This document shows positions 1 through 11,093 of a DNA stretch of 64,000 nucleotides, piece by piece. The notes beneath the pieces were generated by a model. The model saw only the letters and a list, made by a program, of their open reading frames with translations. It was not told the origin of the DNA and ran no database searches. Source of the stretch: Phialocephala subalpina. Taxonomy: Eukaryota > Ascomycota > Leotiomycetes > Helotiales > Mollisiaceae. The position numbers and the translations under genes were made by a program. The first letter of the stretch is position 1. Each line of letters starts with the position of its first letter. Location of the stretch: NCBI GenBank assembly GCA_900073065.1, contig FJOG01000012.1:31700-95699 (forward strand). The letters are read 5' to 3'.

Positions 1-1850
1 ATAAATACGTTAAAATTGCTTTATATAGGGTTATATATTTACTTAAAATTTCTTTTATTTAGTTATAGTTTTTAAATATAAATTACTATATAATTAAAAG
101 CTTTTAAGTCTTTAAAAAGAGTATTTATTATTAAGTATAATTTTTAGACGTTATATTATATAATTCTAAGTTATTATTTATCTTTATTCATATGAGTTAA
201 ATAGTATATTTCGCCTTATTAAATGTCTTCTTATCCGTGATTTCTTTTAGCTTGATTCTAAAGTATTAAATAAATTTGATAATTAGTTTTTATTTGTAGT
301 TTTATTTATTTTTAGGCTACTATTTATTATTGACTTTACTATTATTATAATATTATCTTTTGTTGTTTTAATAGTTGAATCGTATAATCGAAATATATTT
401 AGTGATTCTTCTTTTTAAAGTATAATCGTTTTATTAGTATATACTTTTTTAGACTCTCCCTAAATTATTTCTACGTTTATATATTCTATATTATTTCCGG
501 TTACTTTTGCTGTATCTATTATAAAAGTTATAATCCTTTTATTACCATTAATATTTCTAAGTAATATACGAGTAATATTACGTATAATTATATTTACCAA
601 CTTTATTATTATTTTCTTTTTTTTAGTTTATAAATATTATATACTCTTCGATATTATTATTATCATTTATATAAATTACTAAATTAAAGAGCTAGCCTCG
701 ACTTTATTTTCAAAGATCGTTATACTTAGTATTTCTACGATTTATTAGGCCCTAAAATTATAAATAGAAACTTTAATCCCATTTAAACTCAAATTGAAAT
801 TAAAAGTTATATTTATATCTAGAGTTCTATTTTACTCTTCTATTATATTATCTCCTATTATTTCGTTTTTCTTTATATTTACTTTAATTACTTCCTCCGT
901 ATTTTATTTTAATTAATTTTGATTATTATTTCTTTCTTTTGTTACTTAGTTTAAAAATCTCGAAGTTATTATAACTTTTTCCAGAAAATATAAGTATATA
1001 AGTAGTTTTTTCTTTGCTTTTGAGATTTTCGCTAAAATTGCTTTCTTTTTTAAATATACTTTTAACCATGCTATATATTTCCCTTTACAAAGAGTATATT
1101 TTATTGCGTTCTTATTTTTGAGATCTAAATAATTCTTAATATTATATTCTTTCGAGTTATAATACTTGTATACCTCCTTTACTTTATATGTTTTTGAGAA
1201 ATATTTATATTAATAGCATTTAAAGTATTACGTAATAATATATTCTCGGTTATATTATTAAGTTTTCTTTAATTAGCCCTCTCACGTAATAATATTAATT
1301 ATTAGTAAACTATTTATTACTTTCGAATCCTTAAACTCAATAATTATTATATTCATTTATTTATTTTTCTTTTATTTCTTTAATTACTTTATTCGAGTAA
1401 TTTCGCCCTGTAATAATAAATAATTATTTTTTCTTAAAATCGAAATATTATCTCGACTTAATTTTCTATCTATATATTTATAATTATAATATCTAATAGG
1501 ATAACTCCGTATATTAGTATTTAGACCTTGGTATCCTCGCCGAAATATCCAATTTAATCTGCTTTTTATTATATTATACTTTCAATTATATTTACATCTT
1601 AAGCGTACAAAAAGATATTCCCGCTCTCTAATATTTTCATTACTTTAATTTACTTTTTTATTGCAATATTTTATGAGCCCTATAATCCTTACGTATTAAT
1701 AGTAATATATTTATCTTTATTAATGTTTTTTAACTAAAAAATCTAGTAATTAACTATTTTAAGAATATACTCGAAAGTATTTAGTTTCTATTAAATCTCT
1801 ATTAATACCATTAAATTATTTATTCGAATCTAAATTTCGCAAAGATCGCT
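1..1850. repeat. AT-rich RIP-degraded repeat DNA
   Basis: The stretch is strongly AT-rich with stops in every frame and no open frame of useful length. It continues leftward from the minus-strand element whose first readable part lies at 1850-2291, so it is most simply the rest of that element. I could not assign a transposon superfamily from it. Confidence 0.7.
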
Positions 1851-2291
1851 TTAAGCTATAAAAAGGCTACCCGTCTTCGAAGCTATTATCGTATACTTAT
1901 TGAATTCTGTATTTCCTATTCCTCCTATTATTCCGGCGCCGGCAACTTGTACCTAAATTCTCCCCTGGCTTCCTTCATATTCTCCCCCTTTGCTCCTACC
2001 GCTTCTATCGAAAAAGCGTATCTCAATCAAACGTTTAAGCCTCTAAATGGCCTCGAAGATAAAGTCCCCGTATATTCTTCCTTTCTCTTTTTGAACCCAA
2101 TCCAACTAAGACTTTAGGAATTTCACTGCTTATTCGTAAGAGAGCTCTCTCTTCGTGTTTTTGTTCTCAGGGGTTGGAGCTTTTATAGTTGCCATCAATT
2201 GCTATGCTTCCGTCTTGAGGTAATGTACGTACTCCTCTTGGTTTCCTCCCTTTTGGCCTACCGTAAGCCATTTCACCCTCGTCGTCGACAT
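1850..2291 (-). pseudogene. First ORF of a mobile element, broken by nonsense codons
   Basis: A single minus-strand frame starts at an ATG at 2291 (MSTTRVKWLTVG...) and runs about 145 codons without a frameshift, interrupted only by TAG or TAA codons, which is what C-to-T and G-to-A mutation of CAG, CAA and TGG produces. The peptide is polar, Lys/Glu-rich and then Gly-rich, compatible with a gag-like or first ORF, but I recognise no domain. Upstream (to its right) is a block also found at 6310-6410 and 10080-10130, which places this ORF just inside a repeated element running leftward out of the window. Confidence 0.5.
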
Positions 2292-2400
2292 TTTCCGGCT
2301 TCAGTTCAGAACACTCAATAATTTTATTTTGACCCACATTTTATGCGGATCCATTCCAAGGTCCTGCATTCGCTTATTTCCCCTGCTCCGAGGTATTGCA
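2292..2400 (-). repeat. Repeat leader block, copy 1
   Basis: Read on the minus strand this contains TAAGCGAATGCAGG, then ATAAAATGTGGGTCAAAA and ATTGAGTGTTCTGAACTG just before the ATG at 2291. The same ordered words occur on the plus strand at 6310-6410, and the second half on the minus strand at 10080-10130. The block is probably the LTR end plus primer-binding leader of one family, but I could not define both LTRs. Confidence 0.55.
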
Positions 2401-3479
2401 CGTGAGCTGTGGATATCTGCCTGAGGATTTAGTCATGTCGCAGGTCATCGGCGTTATTTCTGCTACATCACGTGAGAGCTTAATGATGGGGGTCGAGATA
2501 CAGTTTCTCTGAATAACTGTGAAGGTAGGGAGAAGGGTGAAAAAAGATTGAAGTTGATCGTGTTGATTAATGAGGGATGCTCATGAAACTGAATATAACT
2601 GGTGGCTAGAAATAGGCCCTCAGAATATAGGGCTTATGAAATGGGAGCAAAACGAGGAGAGTGACTACAAAGCTCCGTGTCCACTACTATCCTCGTCCTC
2701 TTCCATATCTTCCTCCTCTTCGCCCGGCAGCCAAGAAACTCTTCGGAACACGAGAAATCTTTTGCCCAGGAAATACTTGATTTGCTGTCATTACCTTCAG
2801 CCTCTTATTCGTTGTGCAGATTGTACTAGAAGGGCTGTCAGTTGATGTGTCACATGACTCTCACGTGAATCGTCCCCCTGCTCCTATTCTCCTATTCTAG
2901 ACTAGCTTGATGCAGTACTTATTTAAGGAGCCCACACCTCGACCACTTCTTGTACTTTAGACATATCATCAATCACAACCATCTTTACCCTCAAATTGGT
3001 CTTTATTTATGCCCATAGAACCTCTGACAGCGCATCTGACAAGGGCTCACTGCCCAACCGCCCAACCAAAAAAATCGAGATTTTTAAAAAGTACTTAGAA
3101 TAATCTAAGAATTCGTAAAATGACTAAAGCAAGTTCAGAGATTACGAATATCTACTCACTATATCATTTTCCTGCGTTATTGTAGTCTAATTTGAATTTT
3201 ATGTGTTTTTGGGCGGTCGGGCAGTGATGCATCTGAGAGAATGAGGGGGAAGGGGACTGCGCCTCAATGCCTTGCATTTGGGCAACGTGTCCCTACCCAG
3301 CTCCAACGAATTAAATCATTTACAAATATCGCACGATGTTCGTACAGATGATAAAATATTGTTAATCCCCAGTCAAATTTCCAATTCTTGCATACATCCG
3401 TGTGGACTGATCTTACCTATCTTCAATATCAAGCCGTCTCAGCATCTTCAATTAAGACCGATCTTCACGATTTATCGGA
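2401..3479. other. Upstream region of the CorA-like gene
   Basis: About 1.1 kb of normal base composition. It holds an AT-rich TATTTAAGG box near 2920 that could be the TATA element of the plus-strand gene beginning at or before 3480, and a small MITE (3040-3228). The ORF at 2570-2845 is low-complexity Ser-rich and not convincing as a gene. Confidence 0.4.
3040..3228. mobile_element. Short MITE with 8-bp target duplication (hAT-like)
   Basis: The left end carries TCACTGCCCAACCGCCCAA and the right end, reverse-complemented, TCACTGCCCGACCGCCCAA, giving near-perfect inverted ends around about 180 bp of AT-rich filler with no coding capacity. The eight bases GCATCTGA occur at 3032-3039 and again at 3229-3236, directly flanking the element. 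An 8-bp duplication is typical of hAT elements. The left terminus has a few extra bases (CAAGGGC) missing from the right, so one end may be trimmed. Confidence 0.65.
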
Positions 3480-5050
3480 ATGGAGAGCCTCAGGAAGCTT
3501 GCCACTAATGATTTTGAGTCCAGCATCCAACTCAAATTCAAACCCAAACGTCAAAGTCAAACTCGGATGTATTTCAGCAAGACCAAGAATGGTTCCAAGG
3601 AACTCGAATTGAGAGCATTTTCACTGGGCGAATCTCACATAGGGAGAGAAATTAGGAACCCTTCTGCAACTGCGGGATCTGTTTTCCAAATTGTTACCTT
3701 TGAAAGAACATTCTGGGCAAGAAAAGTCGTCCTGGGAGTCAGCAATCGCTTCCTTCAATCCTTATATCTCCACTTCAAATTGGATCCGTTCTCGAAGAAA
3801 TTCCTGGTTGTCAATCATTTGGATGGATTCCACAAGCTGACCTACAAACCTGAACGGGAAAATAATGAAGAAGGCCATGACTCTGCCAAACCAGTTACAA
3901 CATACATTTTACGTTGCACCGGCCTGGGCGATTTGTTACTTTGGTCATTCGATCCAAACTCTGGCGTGACAAAAGCAGTTCTCGTGGCATCTACGAAAGC
4001 AGTATCCGAACATACCGACACTGCATCTGAGTCTAATGATGCCCTCTCCGAGTCTACAGACGCAGTATCTGTAGATACCGCATCTGTACACTCTATGCAC
4101 GAAGTAATGGTTGAAGCCTTGTCGAATCATTTGTCGCTGTTGAGATCGCCCTTCTTCCCTGGATTTGCTTGGTCCACAAGCAGAATCCGGCGCTGCGAGA
4201 AGTGGTCGTTAGAGGTTAGTAAATTGCTAAGCCAGGCAGGAGACCTGACGGGCCAAGGTCTATGGCGTGGCCACATGGTTCAGAATCAGAAAACACATAT
4301 TGATGATATCTCAATGGCCTCGCGAAAAATGGGTCAGCTTCAGGACGATATCAGTCTCGAAATTCACCATCTGGAGCCAGTTGAAGCATTTTTGCAACAC
4401 ATTTTGGATACGGAATCGGAAAACGAAGACCTAATAGAGGGCGCAAAACTTCTTGAATCGAGTTTAATTCGGATCAAGCAACGCCTGCGTTTCTGGGGAG
4501 AAAGAGCTGAGGTCCAGCAGAAAGTGGTACAAGTCCCAAGGCTTTGGTCAACTGAAATTCTGCTCACATTTAATAGCTCTTCAACCTTCTTACGCATCAA
4601 GATGCTGTGAGCAACTTCGAGCTTTCTCAAGCGACGATGAAGCTTGGGGAAGCAACCAAACGAGACTCATCGTCCATGAAAACTATTGCCATTATGACCA
4701 TGGCTTTCTTACCAGGTACATTCCTCTCCACGCTATTCACGTTACCACAATTACAGTGGAAACATGACAGAGACGGCATCGTGCAAGGGCAGTTCTGGAT
4801 TTATTGGGCGTTCGCATTACCAGCTACAGTATTAGTATTCGTTGTATGGGCAAGTGCATTGAAGTGGAAACAGATCAGAGGCAGGATCTGGAAGAGGTCG
4901 GCAGAAAAGGACGATCTAGAGTATGGTAGCCGCCCTGTTAAGAAGAAGAGTTCTGAAAACATTGCGAGTAGCAATGAACAAGTGGAACACGGAAAATACG
5001 AAGAATTTGACGTCACGGAGGATTGTGATGTGATACCCGACTTGATTTGA
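3480..5050 (+). CDS. CorA-like Mg2+/cation transporter family protein
   Basis: Two exons, 3480-4526 and 4577-5050, joined across a 50-bp intron (GTACAA...AATAG) give 506 residues. The join restores the conserved run EVQQKV|LFNLLTHQDAVSN, and frame and phase agree. The family signature is near residues 375-404 (KRDSSSMKTIAIMTMAFLPG), which starts the first membrane helix (about 385-404). The second helix is FWIYWAFALPATVLVFVVW (about 422-440), with a basic acidic-tailed C-terminus. Fungal CorA-like proteins of this group usually lack a classic GMN loop, and none is seen. A Ser/Asp-rich low-complexity segment lies near residues 165-205. The start is uncertain: the peptide at 3272-3508 (RTDDKILLIP..., LPIFNIKP) in another frame resembles missing N-terminal family sequence, so an upstream exon or frameshift is possible. 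The ion carried is inference. Confidence 0.75.
4527..4576 (+). other. Intron of the CorA-like gene
   Basis: GTACAAGTCC at the donor, AATAG at the acceptor and CTCAC as possible branch site. Removing it joins the soluble N-terminal part to the membrane-anchored C-terminal part in frame. Confidence 0.8.
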
Positions 5051-5196
5051 ACTGCTGTAGCTTCGAAGAGAATTTGATCATTGAATACTGTATGTACAGA
5101 AGTATCACTAGTTGTTTGAGCAATGGTCGTGTTGCTATCTCTACTCGACTCCATTGGCTGCCACAGAGGCTGGCCAGCTAGCATACAGCTCAGCAC

Positions 5197-5784
5197 TCAG
5201 TTGCCTTGAGAAACTCGGCGCGTTGACTTCGCATAACCATCAACCACCTCATCACAATCCCTATCGGTCTCACCAATCTGCGTCAAAGCCATGCCCGCCG
5301 ATTTCTCGGCGTGGAAACTTTTCAAGAGCCTCAGGTCCACGAGAGTAGGGAATCTGGAGGTGCAGAACGACGGGCATCCACCAGACGGCCCCATTGCCCC
5401 GCCCGTAGCGTTGGAGACGCCTAAGTTCGAGCGATTAAAAGAGCTGGAGCCGGAAAGACCACCCGAGTCGAAATTGTACAAAGATGGATTGGAGTTCAGG
5501 CAACTTAGGGAAGATCGATCACCTAGATTCAGGTATGAATGATTGTCGATGCTGAGTGTTGAGTGGTCTCTTTGGTTGAGAGAGCGAGTAGCGTTTGGAT
5601 CGAATTGAAAGCCGGTCGAATTGTCTAGATCAAACGTGTTCGATTGGAAGAATGAATTAGGATCCCTAAGTAACCTTGATGGCCTTACTTCTGGGAGAAA
5701 AGTGTTTCTCTCACGTTGTCGCTGGTAGATATCGTTTGTCCAGCTCTCATAGAATTTTACCTTCTTGTTAGGATCTAAGTACAC
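5197..5784 (-). CDS. Hypothetical ORF, overlapped by an opposite ORF
   Basis: A 195-codon minus-strand frame, rich in Asn, Ser, Leu and Asp, opening at a GTG. It lies opposite a plus-strand 83-codon frame (5291-5542) that starts at an ATG in good context (AAAGCCATGC) and ends at a possible intron donor (CAG|GTATGA). The two overlap and cannot both be genes of this size. A short minus frame just upstream (about 5905-5770, MPREKNSHSS...) ends in an RSP-containing peptide resembling the plus-strand peptide. No domain is recognised in either frame and I cannot say which strand is expressed. Confidence 0.25.
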   Translation of the reverse strand: MYLDPNKKVKFYESWTNDIYQRQRERNTFLPEVRPSRLLRDPNSFFQSNTFDLDNSTGFQFDPNATRSLNQRDHSTLSIDNHSYLNLGDRSSLSCLNSNPSLYNFDSGGLSGSSSFNRSNLGVSNATGGAMGPSGGCPSFCTSRFPTLVDLRLLKSFHAEKSAGMALTQIGETDRDCDEVVDGYAKSTRRVSQGN

Positions 5785-6300
5785 TCAACTGTGGTTCAAG
5801 CTTCGCCAGGTTCAACTTCGGCGATCGCTCCTCTTCAAATGGTTTGAATTTCTGATGGTTGCTTCTAGGCTCTAATGTGCTCGAATGGGAATTTTTTTCT
5901 CGTGGCATTTGTATCTCCTTAACTAATGATGAGACGACCATTCAAAACTATGTTGTACTATAGAAATACACTCTAGTTGTCTTTGGGAACGCAGCCGTAA
6001 ATTGAAGCAAGCACAAAGATGATTCATACAAGTGTGGTTAGTAGATAGCACGTGACGTAAGTGAACTTTCAATTTTGTTGAAATCTCAGGCTTTTCGGGT
6101 CAAATGAGTGTATTCCATCAAGGAGAAGATAACCACTATAGTTTACAGGTGGGCTCCCAGAGCCTAGTTATGCACGCGGCACTAGGCCAAAGCGTACCTT
6201 GAAACAGGGCCGTAGACCCAATCGCAACAAATTTAGGCGGACTGAAGCCCACTTCCGCCGATATCGGTTAACCCTCATGCAAGCGGCACGTGATATATGG
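5785..6300. other. Intergenic DNA, no gene seen
   Basis: Ordinary composition. No convincing coding frame, and no inverted repeat that I could trace. The right part runs into the next repeat leader block. Confidence 0.5.
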
Positions 6301-6309
6301 AACATGGAT

Positions 6310-8250
6310 TTAAGCGAATGCAGGCCCAGAGGTCTGCTTGCCATAGAGGGTTAGTGTGCATAAAATGTGGGTCAAAAATAAAATCATTGAGTGTTCCCGA
6401 ACTGAAGCCGATTTCGAACTCTACTGTACGACGTTCCTAGATGTGCCCTTGAATTTTGCGAGCGAGATAAAATGGACAAGTACTTTTTCACTAGCTCACG
6501 CGAAGCAAGAAAAAATAGATGGCCGGTTTTACCGAATGACAAGGACCGGTACTGCGCACCTCTATGTCCTAATATTATTTCTCTGATGATAGCCTTAGTA
6601 TAATCGAAACAATTTCCAGGATAATCTATATATAAGAATCCTATAATCGAGAGACGGAGAGAACCACTAGAAACCGAAACATTTTATCGGGTCTCTTCAA
6701 CGACAAACTATTTGAACTAAAGGATTATCCAAGTGATCATAACGGAGGCTCGCTTGAATCAATTGCAAACGTTAAGACAACTAATAATACTCTCGTTCGC
6801 ATTAAGAGAGAAGAAAACGAGATAGTAAAGGAAGCTAGTTTAAAAGAGCGAGTATTATGTTTTCGCAAGCAAACAATATAATTACTAACACGATAATGCA
6901 AGACTTAGAGTAAAGACGAAATTAAGGCGGACGCACAATCTAAGGCCAGCGAACATTTAACGTGGGCATACCCCGAAGGGTAGGAACTCGAATACGAATC
7001 CTTTCCGTGCGATATCGAGAAAGATGCATTTATAGGTCTTTTATTCGAATGGCCGTCGTTTCGAAGCAACTACTAATTCGACGATTCTAGAGTAAGAGCC
7101 CCAAAAAGAGAGCTAGTGAGCCAGTGCGCCGGCCCGCTTTAAACAAACGCCGAAGGAGAACGTACATACGCAGCACGCCAACTAGTAATTCAAATTATAG
7201 CGACGGAGAACGTGCGTCTGTCTCCCGTGAGAGCTCCGTAGAGGAAGTCATCGTCTTAGATGCGACATGCGTTGGAAGCCCTAGCGAATCTGCGGTACGA
7301 ATAAGTCCTGAGAACACGCTTTGTAATACGATACTAACATCCATACAAGCCCTCATTAATATGCCCGAATATAATAATGTTCATATGGATCCTCTTAATC
7401 GCAGAGCACTAGCTGTCAACGGCATCGCTATAGTTGAGAGAGCCAGAGACATTTCTACCGACGAAGCGGAACGTTACTAAGAAGAAATTTCGAGAGCCTC
7501 TTCTACTAGTCATATTGAAAATCCTAGTCCTATTCCGCTACCGCTAGTGAGTAGGTCGTACGGCTTGTCCTCCTTTAGTATTGAGGGCCCACGTCCTCTT
7601 AAGACCCCACCTTAGTCCCCCGGCACTATATCGCATGTAGTCAATTAATTAGTATTTAGGGATTATTAAATTACATCTACCCGTATTTCGCGAGAACCGC
7701 CTAAAATCAAGCTATTCCTACAGAAGACCGACGGCGAAATCGACTTTTAGAACCCCTTTCTATCGAGAGAGTTCAAGGATGCCACGGTCTCAGATTTTTT
7801 CGCGATATTTTCGGAGAGATTTGGTCTTAATGCGAGCTTATTGTAGAGCCTTACTTTCGTAGTCGTCTTTGTATAGAGTCTTCTTCTCGAGGTGAACCGA
7901 AGCGACGATAAGAGAAGGTGGTTGAATTTAAAGAAAAGGATTAGTCATTTGTTTAAGGCGACTATAATAGAGAGGCCGTAAGAGACTGAATTTGAGGTAC
8001 GGGTCGTAGAGGAGAATGATTTGATAAAGTTGTAACTACGCTATCGAGTTTTCTTGTGAGAATCTATATAATCGCAAATGCTTTAACTACAAAATACTAA
8101 AAGCTACTTATTAGTCTAATCGCCTTTATCTCGAAACAGATTACACTTTCTTCTTTAGCCATTTTATTTTGAGTGGTACTATAGTAGTTCTCGATTAAAT
8201 ACTACTTAATAGGAGTACGCATTTACGAAATGGAAGAGTATTAAATTTTT
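6310..8250 (+). mobile_element. Degraded repeat element, leader copy 2 and remnant body
   Basis: Begins with the leader words TAAGCGAATGCAGG, ATAAAATGTGGGTCAAAA and CATTGAGTGTTCCCGAACTG shared with 2292-2400. The following 1.8 kb is enriched in TAG/TAA and TA-rich words. One frame at 7124-7480 stays open for 118 codons (basic N-terminus, then Ser/Glu-rich and ALINMPEYNNVHMDPLNRRA), opening at a GTG. I recognise no domain there; it could be a gag-like piece. The element seems to end near 8250, where composition changes sharply. Confidence 0.45.
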
Positions 8251-8252
8251 TT

Positions 8253-8915
8253 CTAAGAAAAGCTGCGATCGCCGCTCTGGAGGCAGTCCACGATTGGCAC
8301 TATATCCTTGGGACCGACGAGTTGGAAAACATGTGCTGTCCCGTTATTATAAGGCAAGGCGAGAGTATAGAAAGACAGTATATCGTCATAATATAGCTCG
8401 GTATTTAATTGACGGTTTACGTCTTGAGAGAGGCGGTGGTGAGATGTCTCTATATCAGTTGGCTCTTGGGGCGAGGTGGTTGCCGGACGAGGAGATATGG
8501 AAGCAGTAAGAGGAAATAAAAGCGGTTTGAAGGGTTCGGAAAGACTCGACTTCATCTGCGACGGTTGTTTGTCGACGAGGGCGCACAAAGAGGATGTGTT
8601 GTGAGACGCGTGATCGTGTGGCATATTTGATATGTTCTCAGCAGGGTGGAAATTGTCGTAAGTTAAGTCTATGCCCCACGATCCATGGCTACTAGTAGAT
8701 GAACCACCACCGTATTGAGGTTGAGTAAAGGGACCAGTATGCGGTAGATTCCAATGTGAGGCTATTTCGTCGCCAATAAAACCCTCCGAGCATAGGTCTC
8801 CCTGGGTGGTCTCAATCGACTGCGTCGATAGTTCGTGTATCATGGCCGTGTCCGAATTGTTGGCCGGAACGTAGTAGTCTACGTTCTGCGCTGACTGCGT
8901 CCATTGTGTGTCCAT
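8253..8915 (-). CDS. Hypothetical protein, 3' end at a repeat border
   Basis: A minus-strand frame of about 220 codons from an ATG at 8915; the same frame stays open further upstream to about 8970. The protein is rich in Ser, His, Asn, Gln and Pro, a composition seen in transcription-factor activation regions, with a more ordered tail (YYDDILSFYTLALPYNNG). On the minus strand a TATATAAA box stands near 9125, about 200 bases upstream, where a promoter would be. The stop lies within a few bases of the sharp change to degraded repeat DNA at 8250, so the original C-terminus may be missing. No domain is recognised and the gene may be a fragment. Confidence 0.4.
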   Translation of the reverse strand: MDTQWTQSAQNVDYYVPANNSDTAMIHELSTQSIETTQGDLCSEGFIGDEIASHWNLPHTGPFTQPQYGGGSSTSSHGSWGIDLTYDNFHPAENISNMPHDHASHNTSSLCALVDKQPSQMKSSLSEPFKPLLFPLTASISPRPATTSPQEPTDIETSHHRLSQDVNRQLNTELYYDDILSFYTLALPYNNGTAHVFQLVGPKDIVPIVDCLQSGDRSFS

Positions 8916-8918
8916 CAC

Positions 8919-10079
8919 AGGAATATTTGAACTACAGTTTGAGTCGTAGCTAGATGGCAGGGGCTGTCGACTGGGTATGTCAGGTCATTGTTCGAATAAT
9001 CGAAAGTCGAGTCGTAGTACGTACCAAATTGCAATTCAGAGGGCGTTATCTAGTGGAAGGCAATTAGCAGATGCAACTACTAAAGTGAGACTCGTCGAGG
9101 AACAGCCATGGGGAGGGGTTTATATACCTTTGGTCCAGAAGGCCAGAAGGCTAGAGGATGATCCAGAAGGTTGACCTCGACATTGGAACGACCGCTGGAG
9201 GACCATCTCAGCGTTGAATGATCGATCATCTACTGTAACTCGAGCCAGAGGATGACCCACACAGGACGACCCACAGGGACAGGTGATGACCAGTTCACAA
9301 AGTCAGTAAATCCCAGAGGTATTAGACCAATAAACTTTTACCTTAATATATTACTCGCGCGATTGGAACCTTGCGCATAGTCGAGGTCGACGCGGGCAGA
9401 GTTATCATGATGAGAGCCTCCACATCAAAACGTAGTGAAAGTTAGATGGAATTTTGAAGAGGAGCAGACAAGTTCCACCTTTGGATAACCAAAGCCTCGC
9501 TAGTGGAGCAGTTATTCTGGCCAATCATTGCTAATGATCCTTACCTCCTACGCGTTGCTCATATCCGAGAGCGATGACCGACGCTCATTTGTGCGGGCAC
9601 AACCAGTATTAATAATAGAGCCGACTGCTTTCCGATTTGCTGCAATTGCTAGCCACAAGTTTATTTCTAAGGTACATCAGATTGTGGCAGAAACAAGGGG
9701 CAAAAACAGGGGGCAGAAACAGGGGGCAGAAATGCATATCGCAAAAAGGGCGTGCAGCCGTTTTACGCCTTGGTAAGGCAAAAAGTCTAGGGGAGAAAAA
9801 AAATGAGGCGATGTGCAACAAACGACTTCTTGAGTGGACGAACTGCGGCGTCAACCAACAGGGGTGGACTACCCATGGGCGTCCAGAAGGCACATCGTTC
9901 GGAAGCTCTCACATGACGATCTCCTACTTTCAGCTAAATTTGTCTCTGGTATTGGATCTGCTCTAATTCTGACACCCCTGGTTCGAGCGGTTTTGGCTTC
10001 ACTTTTGGCTTCTCATTTGATCAGATTTTGGCTCGATTTCAGCAGTCTTTCGAGCCGTAATAATAAATAAAATTAAAAG
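8919..10079. other. Intergenic and repeat-derived DNA
   Basis: No convincing gene. At 9690-9730 there is a short tandem array of a 13-base word (GGGGGCAGAAACA and variants). Open frames at 9528-10070 on both strands run through this array and carry no recognisable domain. Confidence 0.45.
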
Positions 10080-10460
10080 AATCTTCAATTTCGAACACTC
10101 AATAAATTTTGAGATAACTCACATTTCTAAATAGACTAATACTAAAGTGGCTAGCTGTCCTTGCCTTTTATTAGCTTACTCCCAATGCTAGCCGCCCTTC
10201 CCCACGTTTGCTGACTCATTTAGGTGTGACGGCACGTATAAGCAAAGTCAAGGATAAGTCGGGTGAGACGTACTGTCCGGATCTCGTAGGAGAATGCCTT
10301 TATTCGAGGATCTAAAGCTAAGAAGAGCAGGAGAGAAGAGAAAATCTACAGAGAGAAACAGCTATTTATACCCGTACGCGCCAGGGGCTCGGTAAGGGTC
10401 CTGTGCAGCGAGAGGTGAAGTCACGTGAAAATAGTAGTCAGGTGACGGTTTGATACCAGC
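10080..10460 (-). repeat. Solo or 5' LTR-like sequence with leader copy 3
   Basis: Read on the minus strand this has a promoter-like TATAAATAG box near 10366, an AATAAA signal near 10290 and then ATTGAGTGTTCGAAATTG at 10085-10110, matching the leader of the repeats at 2292-2400 and 6310-6410. That order (TATA, AATAAA, leader) is what an LTR and its junction look like. The body of the element to the left is not recognisable. LTR boundaries were not found. Confidence 0.45.
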
Positions 10461-10613
10461 GTCACAAAAGATAAATTCTTATTAAAAAAAGTTCTTATAA
10501 CTATTATGCAATACGAAATACTTAAAGTCAAAAGCCGAAGCAAGCGAGGCTGTTTAGAAGTACTTTAAGAAGGTGGTAACACGCTCTCCTTGAGAGAACT
10601 TATAATATTAACT
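10461..10613. other. AT-rich spacer
   Basis: No gene or repeat identified between the LTR-like sequence and the Fot1-type MITE. Confidence 0.4.
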
Positions 10614-10615
10614 TA

Positions 10616-10850
10616 ACGTCCGTCCCTACGTGGCGGAAAACCCAGTGTGCCGGAAAATTAGACAAATTTCAACATTCACAAGTCGCTGTATGAATAGGAA
10701 TAGTGTGATGAACCTATTGCAAACTTCAAATATAATAAGTTTTTGTTGTGGTTGATTTAAAGAGGATGTTATGGAGAAAAATCCGCGATCCTTGCGATCT
10801 CATTGGTCGTTTCCGGCACACCGGGTTTTCCGCCACTCAGGGACGGACGT
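10616..10850. mobile_element. Tc1/mariner (Fot1/pogo)-type MITE
   Basis: A 235-bp element with about 40-bp inverted ends. Left end: ACGTCCGTCCCTACGTGGCG then GAAAACCCAGTGTGCCGG. Right end, reverse-complemented: ACGTCCGTCCCTGAGTGGCG then GAAAACCCGGTGTGCCGG. TA dinucleotides at 10614-10615 and 10851-10852 are the target duplication. There is no transposase inside; the filler is AT-rich. The ends resemble Fot1/pogo-type fungal elements in length and TA target, and movement would need a transposase supplied elsewhere. Confidence 0.85.
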
Positions 10851-10852
10851 TA

Positions 10853-11093
10853 TGTGAATATTGCAATAGAGAAAAAAGAAGGTTATAGCACAGGAGAAAA
10901 AAATACTATTGGGAAGGATTTTCGTTACGAGACAACAGTTCTCAAGTCTTAATATCGGGCAAAGAAAGGCCGGGAGTTCATGCGCCGGAGTAGGATAATG
11001 TTGATTAATAGCTCTTTGTATATTACGAAACTCTTGAGTTGAATTGTGACGCAGGTGCTTCCGTAAGGCCAAATCAAACCAACACTCTATTCT
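10853..11093. other. Intergenic DNA, no gene seen
   Basis: The minus-strand open frame here runs into the MITE end and is not a believable gene. Confidence 0.4.

Noticed and set aside
9528..10070. Overlapping open frames on both strands
   Set aside because: They run through a 13-base tandem array and carry no recognisable domain; openness is explained by the repeat.
10800..11072. Minus-strand 90-codon frame
   Set aside because: It ends inside the inverted repeat of the MITE and shows no family resemblance.
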